The notes under the pieces: model-generated | Seen by the model: the letters and a program-made list of their open reading frames with translations, nothing else | Databases searched by the model: none | Told to the model about the DNA's origin: nothing | From: Ficedula albicollis | Lineage: Eukaryota > Chordata > Aves > Passeriformes > Muscicapidae | NCBI RefSeq assembly: GCF_000247815.1 | Contig: NC_021677.1 | Span: 8,078,382-8,142,381, forward strand | Length of the DNA: 64,000 nucleotides | Direction of reading: 5' to 3' | Translations under genes and position numbers: made by a program | Part shown: positions 14,901 through 30,085 of the stretch, one piece after another | How positions within the stretch are numbered: position 1 is the first letter of the stretch | Layout: the number at the start of each line of letters is the position of its first letter

Positions 14901-17900
14901 CCAAACTACCTGTATTTATCTCTTTTAATCTTGTGCTATTAATTTAACCCCTCCAGCCAGTCCCTGAGTTGTTTGGGTTGCTCCCCTGTGAGCTTCTGCC
15001 AATTGGTGAGCTTTTTTCTGGTGACTCAAATGCATAAAGCTCACAGCAATGTGGTAGGTGTGGTCTGTCCATTCTGAACCATGAAGGATGACAGCACATT
15101 AAAATACTTTGGAAGTGGAAGCTAATTCCCACATGTCTAAGAGGGGAAGTGTCTGAACTGTTCTGCACATTAGAAAAAACAAAATATTTTACCTCTGGCC
15201 ACAAAGGGAGAGTAAGCATGAAAACAGTGCCTGAAATTCAGCATTTCACCATTAGTCTTTGACTTTAGACTATTTCCATTGGTCCAGAAAAGAGACCGAA
15301 GGAGCTCCAGAGGAAAAAAATTTCAGAAAGACATGAATTTAGCCTCAATTGTCCTTTAATTCTGCTTCTGGCATTCTGGTCAAGCATTATTGTATTGGCT
15401 CTGCTGCTGAGTACCACTGTGCTTCCCAGGGTTCAGTTTTGATACTTGACTTGCTTCCCTCATTCTCATCCACCTGAAACTGGAGTCTGAACCTCCCACC
15501 CTCTGGAGCCCAATCCACTTCAGCTTTGAAGCCAAATGTCAAAATACAGAACATCAAAGCACAAGCCCAAGAACACACCACACCTCTGAAAAGCCACAAA
15601 TGCCTCTCCAAAACTACAAGTCAGAGGTGTAGATTTGTAAAGAGGAGTGAACATAAAGCAGTTCAGTGCAAGATCCTTCTGTCTGGGGGGGATGAACCCT
15701 GTAACATTATGAAGTGTTGGCACCATTCAACTCGTGCTCCATACGTTTCAGCAGTGCTGTGTTGTTGGTCTTGACAGACTGAGCAATGCCAAGTCCTCAG
15801 GGAATGCTGCAAGGCAACTGCTGCATGCCTGGCTGGAGAAGGAGCAGCTGTAAACTGAGACAAGAGAATAAAGAGAACGTGTTTCAGCTTGATTTTTGCT
15901 TTTTAAAGCCATTTCTACACCTTCTACAAGCTGCTTGTTTCCTTTGCACTCTCACTCACACTCCAAGAACGGCTCTTTTTGTGCCTTTTTTTTTTTTGGG
16001 CCATGACTACTTCTGTAATGTGTCTTTTTTCCAAAAAGTTTGCAGAACTTTCTAAAAACAATACAAATATCACAGTCCGTCTCACCATGTTAGTGGAAGC
16101 TGCAAATGATTCTGGTTTAATACACCTTTGATCTGCTAGACAGATGAACATATCTACATGCTTGAAAATTAATTTTATTCAAATTCAGTATTTGAATAAC
16201 CTGAAGCAGCCCATAAGGCATCTATGCACTTCACATCCCCTGCCTGTACAAATCTGGGAGCTCACACAAGATTTAAGGCTTCCAAAGCCAGCACTTCTCC
16301 AGTCACACTCCCTTCCAAAACTCCTCTGAAGGTGGAGAGACACCAAAATGTGGGACTCACACAGTGCTGTCTCTGTTCTCTTAACAGTTTTGCTCTGACT
16401 GTGGAAAAAGTCTGGACCTTCCTCCAGCACTATACATAGAAAAGCTGTAAAAAAATAATGAAAGTAAATGGGAGGAGGTGCTTGAGATCCTGCAAGAAAA
16501 TACATCCCAGAAAGTCAGACTCTCCTGATGACACAGCATTTCCAACCCAGGCAAAAACAAGACACTATTACAGACATGTAAATTAGAGCATAAGTGATAA
16601 ATATTTTCAATTCTGCTTCCTCCCAGGTAATCACTAGGCCTGTACCCAAACAGGGAAGAACTTTTGAGGGGAGATTTGATTTCTCCTGGAACCTAACCTT
16701 TCCCTGGGGACTCTGCTTCATAAACTCAAATACAATACCCCTATTCATCAACTTCTCTTACTTGCTTTCCTTGAGGGGTCCATTCCCTGCTCAGCCCTTT
16801 CCCCCAGTTCCCCCTCCTCTTCCCTGCACTATCATTCCATGAGCCATGTTCCTTCCATTCTGTGATCCCTGCAGTACAGATTTGATGTGCTTGGCATGGA
16901 GAGCTGATGTCTGTTTAGATTAAAACCATGTTGTAATTTCGATGGAAAACATACAAAGCCACGGCCGAGCGTGACGGGAGAAAGCTATTCCCAGTTTTGG
17001 AAGCTGCAGTATGTCCCTCCTGGGAGAAGCCCAACCTAGTGTTTATTACTTTAACCAAAAAGAGGGGAAATGGCTGAGGTTTTGCTGGGCTTTCTGCTCC
17101 ACACTTAGAGAGGCCAAGGCTCATCCCCCCCAGCTCCACCGGGGTGAGCATTTTACACATGCTCTCATTCCTACTTAATGGCTCTTCCATCCTTTCAAAT
17201 AACCCTCTCCACTCTGGCAAGCATATGATTTATGGGAGCCCAGCAGAAAGGATTATTACAGAGCCAATGAATGAATCAAACAAACCCAAGAGGGGAGATC
17301 ATTTGATCAGCTGCATGGGACTTCCTTTTTGAAATGGCACTTCTACTACTCAGGTCTTTGTGCATGATTACACTGACATTTCAAAGAACCAGGATCTAGA
17401 CAGATACTGAATTGTTTAAAAAAACCTCTAAAATCATGGAATTTTTCAATGTGGATCTGCCTTCACTGACATCTTCCATCAGTGTTGTCTCCATCTGAAT
17501 AAGCTGCCATTGATGCAAAAACTTCTGTGTCAACCTCTACAAAACTTGAGACAGAACAACTTTGGGAGCATTTCCCTCTGAAATACACCTATGGCACCAG
17601 GCAATCCTAACACTACACTTCTCTTGGAAAATATCCAGGGCTGCGAAGTTCTATTTGCTCAAATTTTGCCCTTTTAGTCATAACATCAGCCTGAACCTCT
17701 AAAAGCTGGTTTGTACCCTAAAGCATGGCCTGGAGAGGCTGGGATACCTGGAGACTCCAGCAGGAATAGCAGACTTTGCCCCAAATTTGCATTCCAACAA
17801 TTCTCTCTGATAAAAGCTTTGCCTCTCTATCAGCCCAAAGAAGCTCTTCCAATATAATGGCCTATTAGGTTTGTGTCTCAGCAGGAAGAAAAATTCCAAC

Positions 17901-20900
17901 AAATGCATTTTCTCATCCTACCCTTTCTTTTCCTGGTAAACCTTAGTGCTTTTTTCCTGCAGCTTATGATGAAGCAAATCATTATATACACACAACACAC
18001 ACACAAAGCCAGTGGCTGGGCTGGATATGCAAAATCTTATCCTGCATGTTTGCTCCTATGTGACCAAAATAACAGATAGACTTGATTCAGGTCTAACTTT
18101 ATTTAAAAATTAAAGGTGGTTTTGCCTGAGAGTGGAATTGAGGGTGATGGTTTAATTTATTACTATTTTTGAACCTTGAATGCCTATGGGAGAAAATGGA
18201 AATAGAAGTCTAAGTCTAACTCTATCAATTTACTTATTGAGCTATGCATACAACTTCTGGCTTACTATCAAATTGTTTTGCAACATGAAAAACTGGTTTG
18301 TTTTGATAGAAAGTTTCTTCAGCTTTCATATTAAATGCAGGCAAATTTGAAATTTTAATTCATATTGACATGAAACTCTTTGCCTTTTAAGTCTAAAATG
18401 GAAACATTTTAAACTTTCCAAATTTTAATCCTACTCATTAGGCCAATGCTCTGAATTAGATGAATATCCATTTTGAGCTAAAATTAAATTGTACTTTTGG
18501 GGAATGACCTGTTTGATTAACACTTTGCAGTGTTCCCTCAGTATTTATTTCTTCCCTCCTGCCAAAGGAGGGTCACCAGAGGGAACGAAGAGATTTAGTT
18601 GAGAATTAGTTTAAGATAATTGTTCTCCATTTTTCAGGCTCTTTCTACATATGGGAGAACAAATATTGTGGAAACAAGTTGTTTTGTGTGTATAATTTGA
18701 GAATATATTTTGTAGAATGAGTGGACATAACTCCATTTGGATAATGCCTACAGATCTAAATTCATTAAATTGGCTTTTTTATTAGTACTACTAAGAGAAA
18801 TGCTCTCTTTGAGCAAGGCCTTGTGTTCATCATACCTAAGTACTTCCCAAGACTTGCCTTTTCATTGCCCAAACTCTAAAGTTGTTTTTACTTTAACCAG
18901 TCTTGTGAGATTCAGCATTTTGCTATCAATCAGATTTACTGCTAGCTACCAGCACTGAGATGACAAAACCTGCTTCTATTCTTGACTAATATAATTGACT
19001 GGACCCTGCTCTGCACTTTATGCCATGTGGAAAAATAAGTGGCAAAGAGTATTTCCCCCTTTCTCCCCCCACAAAGCCTGACATTTCATTTCATCCAAGC
19101 CTTTTATTGGTTCTCACATCTGGCTTATATAAATTTAAAGCACAGTTTTCAATATCTGAGATGCTTAAGGTTACCATATTTGACAAATCCTATTCGCCAG
19201 GCTGTCAAATTAAATTAACATGGGCAATGGAGGGGGAACAAAAGAATAAAGAGGCTGGGTTTGATTCTCTTGTGTTCACAAAATGAGACAAAATTAACCC
19301 CTCTGGAGGGGAAGCACCAGTCCTGACAGGCAAACCTGCTGGAGTGGCAACAGGCAATGTGACAGAAATCCAGGAATTCTGTTGGCTGGCATCCGAAGGA
19401 TCAAGTGGTCTTTTTGTTGTGCCATCAACTCAAGTTTTCCAGGAAGGATCCATCTCCAATTCAGTCATAAACTCACTAGTGGGCCACAAAGACTAAATGG
19501 TCCCATATATTTTTAGAATCCCAGGGGATGCTCTCCATATCACTCCCTTAAAGATCCTTCCTCTGCAGCTACACACACAGAATCTTTTTTTTCTTTTTTT
19601 TTTTTTTGTGCTCCAGGGTGGGTTTTGGAGGGACACCACACTTCAGCAGTCAAGTGCTGTGGGGGTACGCTTACCAACAGTCAAGAAAAAGGCACACAAA
19701 GCCCAAAAAATTAGTAAGGATAGAAGGAAAAGTCAGGGCACTGCTCTGTTTAATTCCTAACACGTGCTTAAATCCAGTGTAGTGCTGCTTAGACTTACAG
19801 GTGAGACTAACTCATAACAGCAGTCCTACATGGGACTTTTATCTGCTTTCACCCACTAGGAAAAAATCCTGGATTGCAGGCTGTGTCAAGATGGCACTTG
19901 AAAGTCTCTGCAGGAGGCAAGAGGGAGAGTTCTTTCCTCAGAATTACCTGGGCTCTTCAATTGCCACTTCATTTCTGAGATAAACTCAGGTAGCCACATC
20001 CCAGAGCTGAAACCTGGAGGTCTCATCTTCACTCCACTCTTCCCATTTTTGTACCTGCTGGTTTCCTGCATCCCTCTCAGGTATGGATGGACAGACTCCA
20101 CACACTCTTTCTCATTCACAGCTATTACAGCATTTCTTCCAACTATCTGCATGGAATTTTGGGGCGAGCAACTGCTTCTTAAGCTCTACATAAAAGTAAT
20201 TAAGTAACAACTTTTTGTCTAAAATATCATTGTGTCCACTTTACATACATTACAAAGGCCCCCTATTGAGCAGCCCCATTACCTTAGCAAGATTCACTTT
20301 TTAGGAAATTAAGAAAACCACATGGCATTATCATCATTTTTGCCACCACCGTGCTGCAGGGCACTGGTAATTGCTCCTTCCAGCTTCCAGTTTGGAATGC
20401 GCTTTTGCTTATCTCAACTATCTGCTGACAGCAAACACGAATGTGATCATCAAAATGTACACACTGGTACATTAACTTTTTTTTTTAAACCACCACTTTA
20501 TGGCAAAACCAAGGAACCGACAGGCAGTAAAAAAGGAGAGGAAACATATCAGAAGTGATGCTGTTCTGAGGCACAGTAAAGCAAGACACATCTGCCACAA
20601 GATAAGTGATCACAAGTGCAAATCTTTATTGCGTGCACATATATGTAAATACATATTTGACAATGATGTCAACGTGGTGCCCAGGCTGTCTGGAAGTCCT
20701 GAGGAGAACTGGCAGCTCTTCCCGTGATCAAAACTACCTTTCAGCTGAGCTTAGTTAACACTAGAGCCACTCCTTGGGGATATTTTTAGGTTTGTAATAG
20801 TGACATGAACTGATGAGTCACACTTTCAGTCCTCTCAACTCATCAGGTTTCTGCTTTTACAAATTACCTATCACATTCCCACTGCCCCCAGAGTTGTGTA

Positions 20901-23900
20901 CTACCCCTAGTCATCTGAAACCTCCAAACCAATACTCATTCAATCAGCTTAGACACCTATTTTCTCCCTAAGGAGACGACAAGGCTCAGACAGCACAGAA
21001 CGGCCTGTGGTTCAAAACTGAATCAGCCACGGGTGAAATCAGAGGCACAGCTTCATCACAGGGACATGGCCGAAGTTGTTCTATAACAAACATTTACCAA
21101 GGGCTTTTTATGGGCAAAAGGCCACACCCCAAGTAAGAGACAAAAACTAAGATAAAGCTGCAATAATCCAATTCCAAGTGTTTGCAGGTATGTGGAAAGG
21201 AGCTGTGAGAAGGTAGAAGGAAATTGGTGAAAAAAGATGCTTCAAGGAAGGAGAACAGAACTTGAGCAAGTCTCAAGAATAGAAAGAGGATTTAGGGCAG
21301 GTCACTGAGGTCAGTTCAGTGGAAGAGCACTCAACCTGCACAAATTAAGTGTGTTTGGAGTTGTACTGAGGGAATCCACTGATGAAGGCTATCAACTGTG
21401 AAAAAAGGAGGTTTAAATGGAGAAGGAAGAGAAGTACATGTATGTTTGGGGGAGGAGAACCTCAGAAACAAAGCAGGCACGATGGAAAGCATCAGGAGTG
21501 AGCTCCTGTGTGAAAGAGGCTTTTGGACCGTGTTTCATTTGTGCTGCCTTAGATTCCAAGCTCGAATTAGCACAGGGAATCTAAAGTTACAAACTGACTT
21601 CAAAAAGAGGCAAGACCCTGCTTATCTCCTTATCAGTGGTTTCTGAAGTAGTTCCTTATCTGAGCAGGAGGGAGCGGCGCTCTGAGCTCTGCCTTCATTG
21701 ATAGCACAATTCAGATGCCACAGCTGAAGGACCTGGATGGGAGCTCTGCCTCACACCTGCCTCAACACCCTGCTTTGAACCTTCCCTAATCAGCTTCTGT
21801 GTGGAGATACACTGCTCCAAACCTTACAGAGCCTGAGACCTGCCTGACAGAGCTAAGGATGCAATAAAGCAGCAGGGGAGTTGCTCAGCATTTATTTCTC
21901 TGAAGGATTAATTCCATCCAAGAATCAGAGCCACGAGCAGAAAAACCCTTCAAGCAGCCACAGCTGATCGACTGGTATCTGGGATTGTCGAGGTTGTAAA
22001 ACTCCAGTGAATGAGGCAGATCACTCAGATAGTTCCTACTATGCTCTGCTAGGAGGGACAATGTTACACATAGGCTTCTTGAGAACATTAAACCCCAATA
22101 TACTGTTCATTTATCTGCCCAGATCTGCAGTTTTTTGGGGGAATTACATTCACTTGGCAAAGGAGAATCTCCATCTCCACTACACCTGGAAGAACATAAA
22201 ATAATAGCAGCACATGGCAACACTCATCCTTGTTTAGAAGGAAAGATTTTTAAAAATGAGATGGTTTAATGGACTATTTATTTTAGAACAATTATTTTTT
22301 CATTAAAATCAGTTTTGTTATAGATCCCTCACAGAGGAATTTAAAACAATTTGAAAGATCAAAAGCATAGAAAGCAATATGAATATTCAGCAAGGGACTG
22401 ACCAACACGACAAAATTATAGTTTTGTAACTTCAGAATGACAACAACCTCAACTACTGGTCCTGGAAATTAATACATTTAAATTTGGGAAACGATGGGGA
22501 AAAAACCCCCACAACATCCCAAACCAAGACCAACCTGCACTCCTACCCCTGAGCATCAATACAGAGCAGGGCCACATGTCACCACAGCTACTCCTGCATG
22601 TTCTCTTCCTCACAATTACTGGTTCTACTGCCACAGGATCAAAGGGAGAAGGCAAGATTCCTTCTTGGGTGGCTCCTGATCCCAAATGGTGCACATATGG
22701 CAAAGTACAGCAAATAAAAACCTGATCTCATCACCCTCACTTTGGAATCAAAAGGTTTTTTCCAAATCTGCTTTTCATGGTTTGCTTCAATCTGAAGGGA
22801 AAACCAGGAAAATGCACATTTTGCAAGAAAAAAAAAAAAAAGAAGTAAACCCTATTTGATAGGGATTGAACCAGGAGAAGGAAGGTAAAATTGCAGGGGA
22901 ATAATAGAAAATACTCCAGCTTTTGAAATGATCCACATACCAGCTCTTTATCCTACAATGCCCAGATATCATGGAAGCTAAGTGCAACACTGTCAGGCAT
23001 TCCCCATTTCTCCTGGACATTTATTATTTAGACATCATTTCTCTTTTATGGCTTGCCTGGAAGGTCAAGATAAATTTTCTCTCATCACCTCCAAGGCCCA
23101 GGTTGGTAATGAAACACCTACCCAACAAAATAATTGCTGCATTATAGGCTGTAATGCTCCACTGGAATAGGGGGACATGAAATAGCTCTATCCTTCAGGG
23201 AGCAGGGCTTCCACTCACAACACCAAGAGCTTTCACAGTTCTCTCATTTTCCTTCCTATTCTGTAATATCATGAATTTCTGGCCAGAGATTATACTGAAA
23301 GAGATCAAAACAACTTTGCCAGTTTCTCTATTCCTTTCACTGAGCACACCTGCAAACTGAAAATTAAGAAATCTAGTAACTGTAAGGAAAAAGACACATT
23401 ATGGAAAATTAATTGTATACAATAACAGTAATTTTCTGAATGTAAAACTCAGTATTAGTAAACAACAACTCCAACAAAGGGCCAATCAGAATTATCCACC
23501 TGAATTTCCTGCTCTCTTCCCAGTGTCAAAGTACAGCCTCTGTTCTTGCTTCCAGTGTTGTGACACTAATTTCAATTTTCATTAAAAAAGCCTGGAGTTT
23601 GGCCTTCAGATTTGCATTTGTTCCTTGTATATTAACAAAGAACCATATTAACATGAAAAAGCAGCTTCAGAAAATGCATTTGGGACCCACGAGAGGCTGT
23701 TTATTATTGTTATCCCTAATTCTGTTCCCGAACAAAAGCAGGTAAGCACAAGGATTTGCATCATGGCCGTAAGATATTTTTGTGTGCTTTATACACCAAA
23801 CTGGGATTGTACATTTTGAATTCCAGTGGTTGGCTCATATTTGATAGCATGATTTAGATTTTTTTTTACCAATTTTTACCACAATGTATGTGCTCAGGCC

Positions 23901-25784
23901 AGTTAAAATGAATGCCTGGCAAAGGAAATTGTGAAGAGCTGGGAGGAGAGGATTTACTGGGAAAGTTTTTCCATGCAAACTCCTGTTTGTGGGACACCTC
24001 ACCATAGGCACAGCTGCAGGACTGGATTGTTCTTGCAATAAACAGGGAAATGTTTAAGGGAGACAGATATAAGAACCAGCTACAAAGCAGAGTAACCTGA
24101 TAAAGCTCTTTTTAGCAGCTACTGTAATAAAGAACTTTGATCTACAGTGCTAAGCAAAGTGAATTTCTGTAACAGCCCCCCTAAAAACATGCAAACATGG
24201 GCTGAGTGCGGCTTCACTCCTCTCAGTGGTTAAAAACTTCCGAGGACAGCTGCTCCAGGCTGGGTCTGCCCACAGGCCGGGGACAGATCTTATAGGGGGG
24301 GATATGGATCTCTTAAAAGCAGAAAATTTATTTATTTATTCTACTTTAACTTTCTGAGGGGAAGGAGAGTGATACATAGAGTTTTATAAGTAATATGTTT
24401 GCTACTATGTGTTTTTTATAGCATTTATTCCCACCATAACCCCAGTCCAAAAAATCACGATTTCCACCAATTTAAGGTTTGATTCTGCAGCACATATCCC
24501 TTCAGGTTACCTGTAGGGACTAGTTCCAGGAATAAAGTGGAACATTCTGCTTTATGAACACCTTGACTTCAAACAGAGTTTCTCCTGATGTGTATCAGAG
24601 TGAACGGAAAGGGATCAGAATGAGATGGGATCTTACATAAAGCTTCTAAGAGAAAAGGAAGAAGTGTGTCCATCCACTCCTTCATGTAGCACCAATCAGG
24701 AAGATGAGATTAGTCCACAGGAGATGAGAGGATAAAGCATTTGTTTTCATGCTGGAAATTGCAGTTTCCTGCTGGTTAAGTCTGTCACCAACTCAAGAGG
24801 AAGCACTCACCCAGAACTCTGACCTGGGCTGCAGCTTCCTCCTGCTCCTGACTCAAAGAAAGGTGTTTCAAGACTTGGTCCACACCTTCTGATAAGGCTG
24901 CAGGGAAGTTTCATGTTTATCTCATCCTTCTCTAGGAAATACCCATGATGTAACAGCTGCTCAGGACTGCAGGTGATGCACTGGCAAGGGGTGTGTCAGT
25001 GGTACAAAGGATGGGATATTTGCCTGTCAAATTCCACCCATTCCAGCGTTTCTGCATGCAGAGCTATCACCACACAGGGCAGCTCACATCCAACAACAAA
25101 GAAACCAGGATCTGACCTGGAGGTACCAAATGATATTTTTAAAAGATCCAAATTATTCTGTAAACTTCAGCCAGGTGTCATCAGAATTTAATCACTGGTG
25201 TCACATTATGCTGGCTGCTGTCAAAAAGTGAAATCCCATTTTCTTTTTCCCTTAAGGAGCAGATTCGCTCAGCTTTGCAGAGTTTTGTGCCTCAGAATCC
25301 AATCCAATAGAAAAACTGCTTTCAGAGTCTGGAAAGCCAGTTTTCCTTTGAGTCAGCAAACTGATCCAGCCTGCCCACAGTCAGAGCTGCCAGAGCAAAC
25401 ACAAACAGAAGGAGCACATGGCTGGCCCAGGGAGAACAGGATCTCGTTTCACTGGCAGCCCAGACTCAGGCTGAACTCGATGTAACACAAACCTGCACCC
25501 TGAATTGTCTCTGACTGACTCACAGGACGCTGAAAGATCTCTGGACAGCTACAAAAGTTGCTGTGCATGCGGCTGATTCCTCTTCTCTCCCATTTGAGAA
25601 GACTGAACACGGACGCTAAGGATTTTGCTACAACAGTTTTCTTATGTAAGTGGCAACAGAGGCTGGCACAAAGCTCTGGACACACAGAGGAATAACAGAT
25701 CCAGAAAGCAATTGTGAGACATTCCTGATGAAACCCTGTCCACATGCTATGGACTCAGGAAAAACAAGATTTACCAAATTACTA

Positions 25785-25803
25785 ATTATTATTATTATTA
25801 TTA
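25785..25803. repeat. (ATT)6 microsatellite
   Basis: Six ATT units plus one base, in intron, with no overlapping gene. Confidence 0.9.
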
Positions 25804-28179
25804 CGGCTACACAAGCTCTTATGGTTCTCAGTGCAAAGCCAAGGCTCTAGAACAGTCAGGATTTGCTGCTCTATTGCAAACCTGGGGCTTTCTCCAACTC
25901 TCATGCACAAGCGTTAAATGAGCAGAAAAATATTCTTTAGAAGAACAACAACAACAAAAAAGGCAAAACATCCACATTTTTATTCTTCACGTGTAAGGAT
26001 AACAATTTAAACACTGCAGGCTGAAAATAGCAGAAAACTAAACAACTAAAACCTAACCAAAAGTAAGGTTTTTTGGTTTGATCTGTATTTTAAAAAATCA
26101 GGCTCCTAACTTTTGAATAGCCAGGCTAGGATTTTGGAATATTGAAGGTACTAGAAGAACCAAGCCTTGATCCTACAAATAAGACCTATTTAGAATTCCA
26201 GGACTATCATCAATATCAAAACAATATATAATGTATTTTCTGCTAGAAGGGTCCTTCTGATTTAGCTGAAAGGCTCCAGTAATTTATATTAAGTTACTTA
26301 CGTTTGGGCTCTTTTCTTCTGTGGTTAATATCTTGAATATTTAAAGGATGTCAATTATAAGCATTAAAACTTTTATACCATCATCTATTAATGTCTTTGT
26401 ATTATTAACTTTGGCATTTGAATCTTACGCCAACTCTTAGGACAAAATTTGGAATTTAGGAATTCACACTGTAATTATCTCATTCCTGCCATGCAAGTCT
26501 TTACTTAATACTGTCCAGGAAACTCACCCGAACTTCCACAGCTTGAGCTAAAATTTAAATTCAGATTGGCCTGTTCAAAACCAAGCAAAAAGGTTAAGCT
26601 GGTCAAGATGAACTCCCCAAGCAAGACCAACACCAGCACACTCAGAACCAGGGAGTCCAAGGCAGTTTTCAGGAAGGAAAGAATCCCAAATGGCAGCAGA
26701 TGCTCATTGTTCAGAGGTATAATTCTTCTGCAGAATATTAAAGTTCCTTTTTAAACTCAAATTTCTAAAGATGAAAAGGAACTGTTAAGATTAGAAACAA
26801 CCCAGTCAATCTGGCAAGTGAGTCAGATTTGGGGTCTAATTCTAGAGGACAACATCCTTTAGCACACAGGCACGTTTTACACAAGCTTTTTAAATGGCTT
26901 TCACATTTATTTTGCCTCTCCATCACCGACAACACAATACAAAACTGCCTGAACTTAAAATATGCATTTCATTTCCACTACAATGGATTTATCTTTCCAG
27001 CAGATGTTGTGTGGAATATCCAGTGATTGCAAGATGTTTTGATCTAAAGCGATGACTAAAACGTGCACCCGTAACCCCTTTTCTTCAGGGAGATTGGTTT
27101 TTTGCAAATCTCATTCCTATAATTTGTGAGACAGCCCTAAAACTCCAGGCACCAAGATGAAGTGTCCACAGAACTGTATTCTAAAAAAATACTGATTAAA
27201 TAATGTTGTTTCTGATCTCTAGGCCAAGACTTCTCAGCAGATCAGGTTTCCTTATTTTGAGGAATGGATTATTTGGAAATCTGGAGCAATATTCCTTCTG
27301 GAAAATAATGAAGGCAGTTGCCTGAAAAGCAGAAGTTGACCTGGATTATCAATGTCAGGGCAAGAACTTCAGCTGCTTGACGTAATTTTTAGTAAGCAGG
27401 CCAGGGAAAGTGCAGAGCATTTGTGACAATAATCACACAAACACTCCTCTAAATTGTTGTCTCCTTGGCTTTGAAAACCTCTGCTGCAGAAGTGGAATGT
27501 TTGGAAATGTCATGGAGATATTTGTGTAAGCAAAGCCCACAATAATACGATCCCTTATTAATACAGTGTCTTACATACATTGTTCCAACAGTTTTGGTCA
27601 ATCCTATATCCAGGATTATCTCAATCTCCATAATTTTTCTTCCAAACCCTCCAACCTATTTTCTTAACCAAGTGATGCTTATTTGGCTTCTGTACCTCTT
27701 ACTCTGGTCTCTACCATGGCAGTGGCCAGAAAATGTGGCGTCTGTTCTTCATGCGCATATATACACACATTGTATATATACAGTCCATGCAACTTAAAGA
27801 CTTGAGCAGTTTGCCTCTTCTTCCTAATTTTGAGATTTTCTGAGTGTTTTAATTGCTTTTGCTAGCAGTGATTTGATGCTTCTGTGAACTTATCTTTGTC
27901 CAATGTTTAACAAGCCTTGTTTAGCAGAGTGCATGTCAAGAAATACTTTTATTTAAAAAAATTGTGAAACAAATTACAGTCTTGATTTGCAAGTTCAAAC
28001 ATTCTTTAAAAAACCAGACTGAAATCAGCCATAAGCACAGAAACCAGAATTAAATTAACTTCCATCAAAAATATTACATCCGGATTTCAATTAAGCTAAG
28101 AGTTAATTGTTAATTGTCTTAACTCCTGACCCATCAAAGAGTTAAAAAAAAAAAAGAAAAAAAAAAGAGAGAAATCAGG

Positions 28180-28430
28180 CTTTGATGCCAGTCTGGAAGT
28201 TGCTGAGCTATTAATCAGTGGTTATCAGTTTGCCTTAGATGACTAAAACTCATTAATATAAACGAGAAGCCTGAAAGGATCACATTAGCGTGTTATCAGT
28301 TTCATCATTTACAACCCTGGAACAGCTAAAAGAGTTAAGCTATCACACATTGCACTGAAGGATAATTTGGCATCATTAATTTTGTTCTGCCATTTGCCAA
28401 ACCTAATTGGGAATGATAGGGGCTTGGACA
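28180..28430. promoter_or_regulatory. Motif-dense intronic stretch, candidate conserved noncoding element
   Basis: Within 250 bp there are several homeodomain-type ATTAAT/TAATT cores (ATTAATCAGTGG, CTCATTAATATAA, CATCATTAATTTTG, CCTAATTGGG) and two TTATCAGTTT sites (GATA-type on the minus strand). The sequence is non-repetitive and lacks the decay seen in nearby repeats. This is a pattern-based guess; conservation was not tested. Confidence 0.25.
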
Positions 28431-29861
28431 TCTGAATTCATAGCTTTCACCTACATCCCTTTATTTTTTCCCCAGAGTCCTGGCACTTAATGAATGAAAA
28501 AAGCACCAAAACCATTCAAAGATTTTAATAACTTGAATTCTGGTGAATAAATTTCACACTGCTTTTGATTTCAGACATATATGCGTCATAAAAGAACAAT
28601 GCTGTGGCAATTATTTCCAAATTTCTTCATTCTTTAGGGGGCTTTTACACTTTTGGCACACAAAGAATGTGATGAAATGGAAACAGTTTCTTCTTTGCTA
28701 GTTAAAATTTTTAAAAATAATTTTTGTGTGTATGGCTAATAGTGAGTAAAATGCACTCTCACCTCAGCCTCATTCCCACTGCCATTGAGTAAAAGCTTAG
28801 TACTTTGATAGTTTATGAATAAAATAATAAAAAGTAATGTATAAACACTAAATATAACTCATCAGATCCAACCTACCTCTGATTTCAGACTTGCAAACAC
28901 TCAGGTTAGGGAAAGCAATTCTTAAGCCAATTTATGTGTGGAAAATGCCTGTTCCTGGTCACTATAACTCACCTGAATGTGTAAGGAAAGCTAAAAGAAG
29001 GAAGGTATTCCAAGGGCAGAGGTGGATAAATGTGCTAGATCAGGATTATGGTTATTTATTTACACTCCAGATCTACATTCAAGATAAGCTGAATAGCTCC
29101 ATGTAGCTGCATGACATGGATCTGAGAGGCTCTGCTAATTTCAAGGAATCATTCCCAATGAGACAAGAACAAATCATACCTGTGCTTTCTAAAGAGATGT
29201 CATTCACTGCACAGAAGGGAAGCATTCATCTTTCACATCTTGGCACTTCCTAGATAATCCCTTTAGCCCTTGGGTTAATGCACTTTATAGAAATTCAAAA
29301 TAATAATCCACCAGACTTATTTCATAGTGCAGCCTTTTATGACGCTCTTGGAATAAGAGCATTCTTATTCCAAAGAGATAAGGGAGTTCTTTTGTCACAT
29401 TGACAGAGAGACTTTATTATCCTTTAATGGAAACTTCATCATCTGTGGCATTTTTGAACCTTTAGGAGATTGTACTATTAAGACACAACAGACGTGCTAC
29501 TTATAACCATTAAAAGTTACCATTCAAGGAAAGTGTTTTTCACTTTTCTTGATATATTGTGATGTTATACAAGACATTTGGTCTTTTCTTGCATCACAAG
29601 AACACCCAAATTACAGTCCTCATCCCAAACCTCCAGTTTGTTTTTTTTCCTTTTTTATTTTTATAAATTGTTTTGAAAGCTATTTTTAAAGACAAAGGAT
29701 AAATAAAGGCTTCTCACAATTCTAGGTCCTGAAATTCTGTAGCATAACTCACCTCACAGACTGAGAAATAACCTTCTGCAAGCCAATAAAGGATTAAGTC
29801 CACAAAAACGTATTTCAGAATATCTAAACTAAACCTCTTGGTACAACTTATGGCCCTTTTC

Positions 29862-30085
29862 CCTTGTCCTGTCCCTTTTCCCTGGAGCAGAGCTTGACCT
29901 GGCTGCCTGCATCTCCTCCATCAGGGAGTTCTGCAGAGCCAGAAGGTCCCCCCGAGCCCCCTTTTCTCCAGGCTGAGCCACCCAGCCACTCCAGACCTTT
30001 TCCCAGCTCCACTCCCTTGTCTGGACTCACTCCAGCCCCTCCATGTCCTTCCTGAATGGAGGGGCCCAGAACTGAGCACAGTATG
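29862..30085 (-). mobile_element. CR1 LINE fragment (inverted 3' coding/UTR part)
   Basis: Shows the familiar antisense CR1 landmarks: 'gagttctgcagagccagaaggtccccc', 'ctccaggctgagccacccagc', 'ctctggactcactccagcccctc'-like sequence and 'aggggcccagaactgagcacag'. GC-rich against an AT-rich surrounding. The chance frames here (63 and 84 codons) are by-products. Confidence 0.88.

Larger units (their letters stand above)
5597..29861. other. Intronic sequence with only scattered CR1 remnants and simple repeats
   Basis: Apart from the CR1 pieces near 7.0, 10.7 and 11.9 kb, the ATT run at 25.8 kb and the motif-dense stretch at 28.2 kb, I see no gene, RNA or repeat. Open frames reach at most 130 codons and have no recognisable domains. 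Confidence 0.6.

Noticed and set aside
16840..16875. Possible CR1 tail (cattctgtgatcc)
   Set aside because: Only about a dozen bases resemble CR1 and the sequence to the left does not follow the element.
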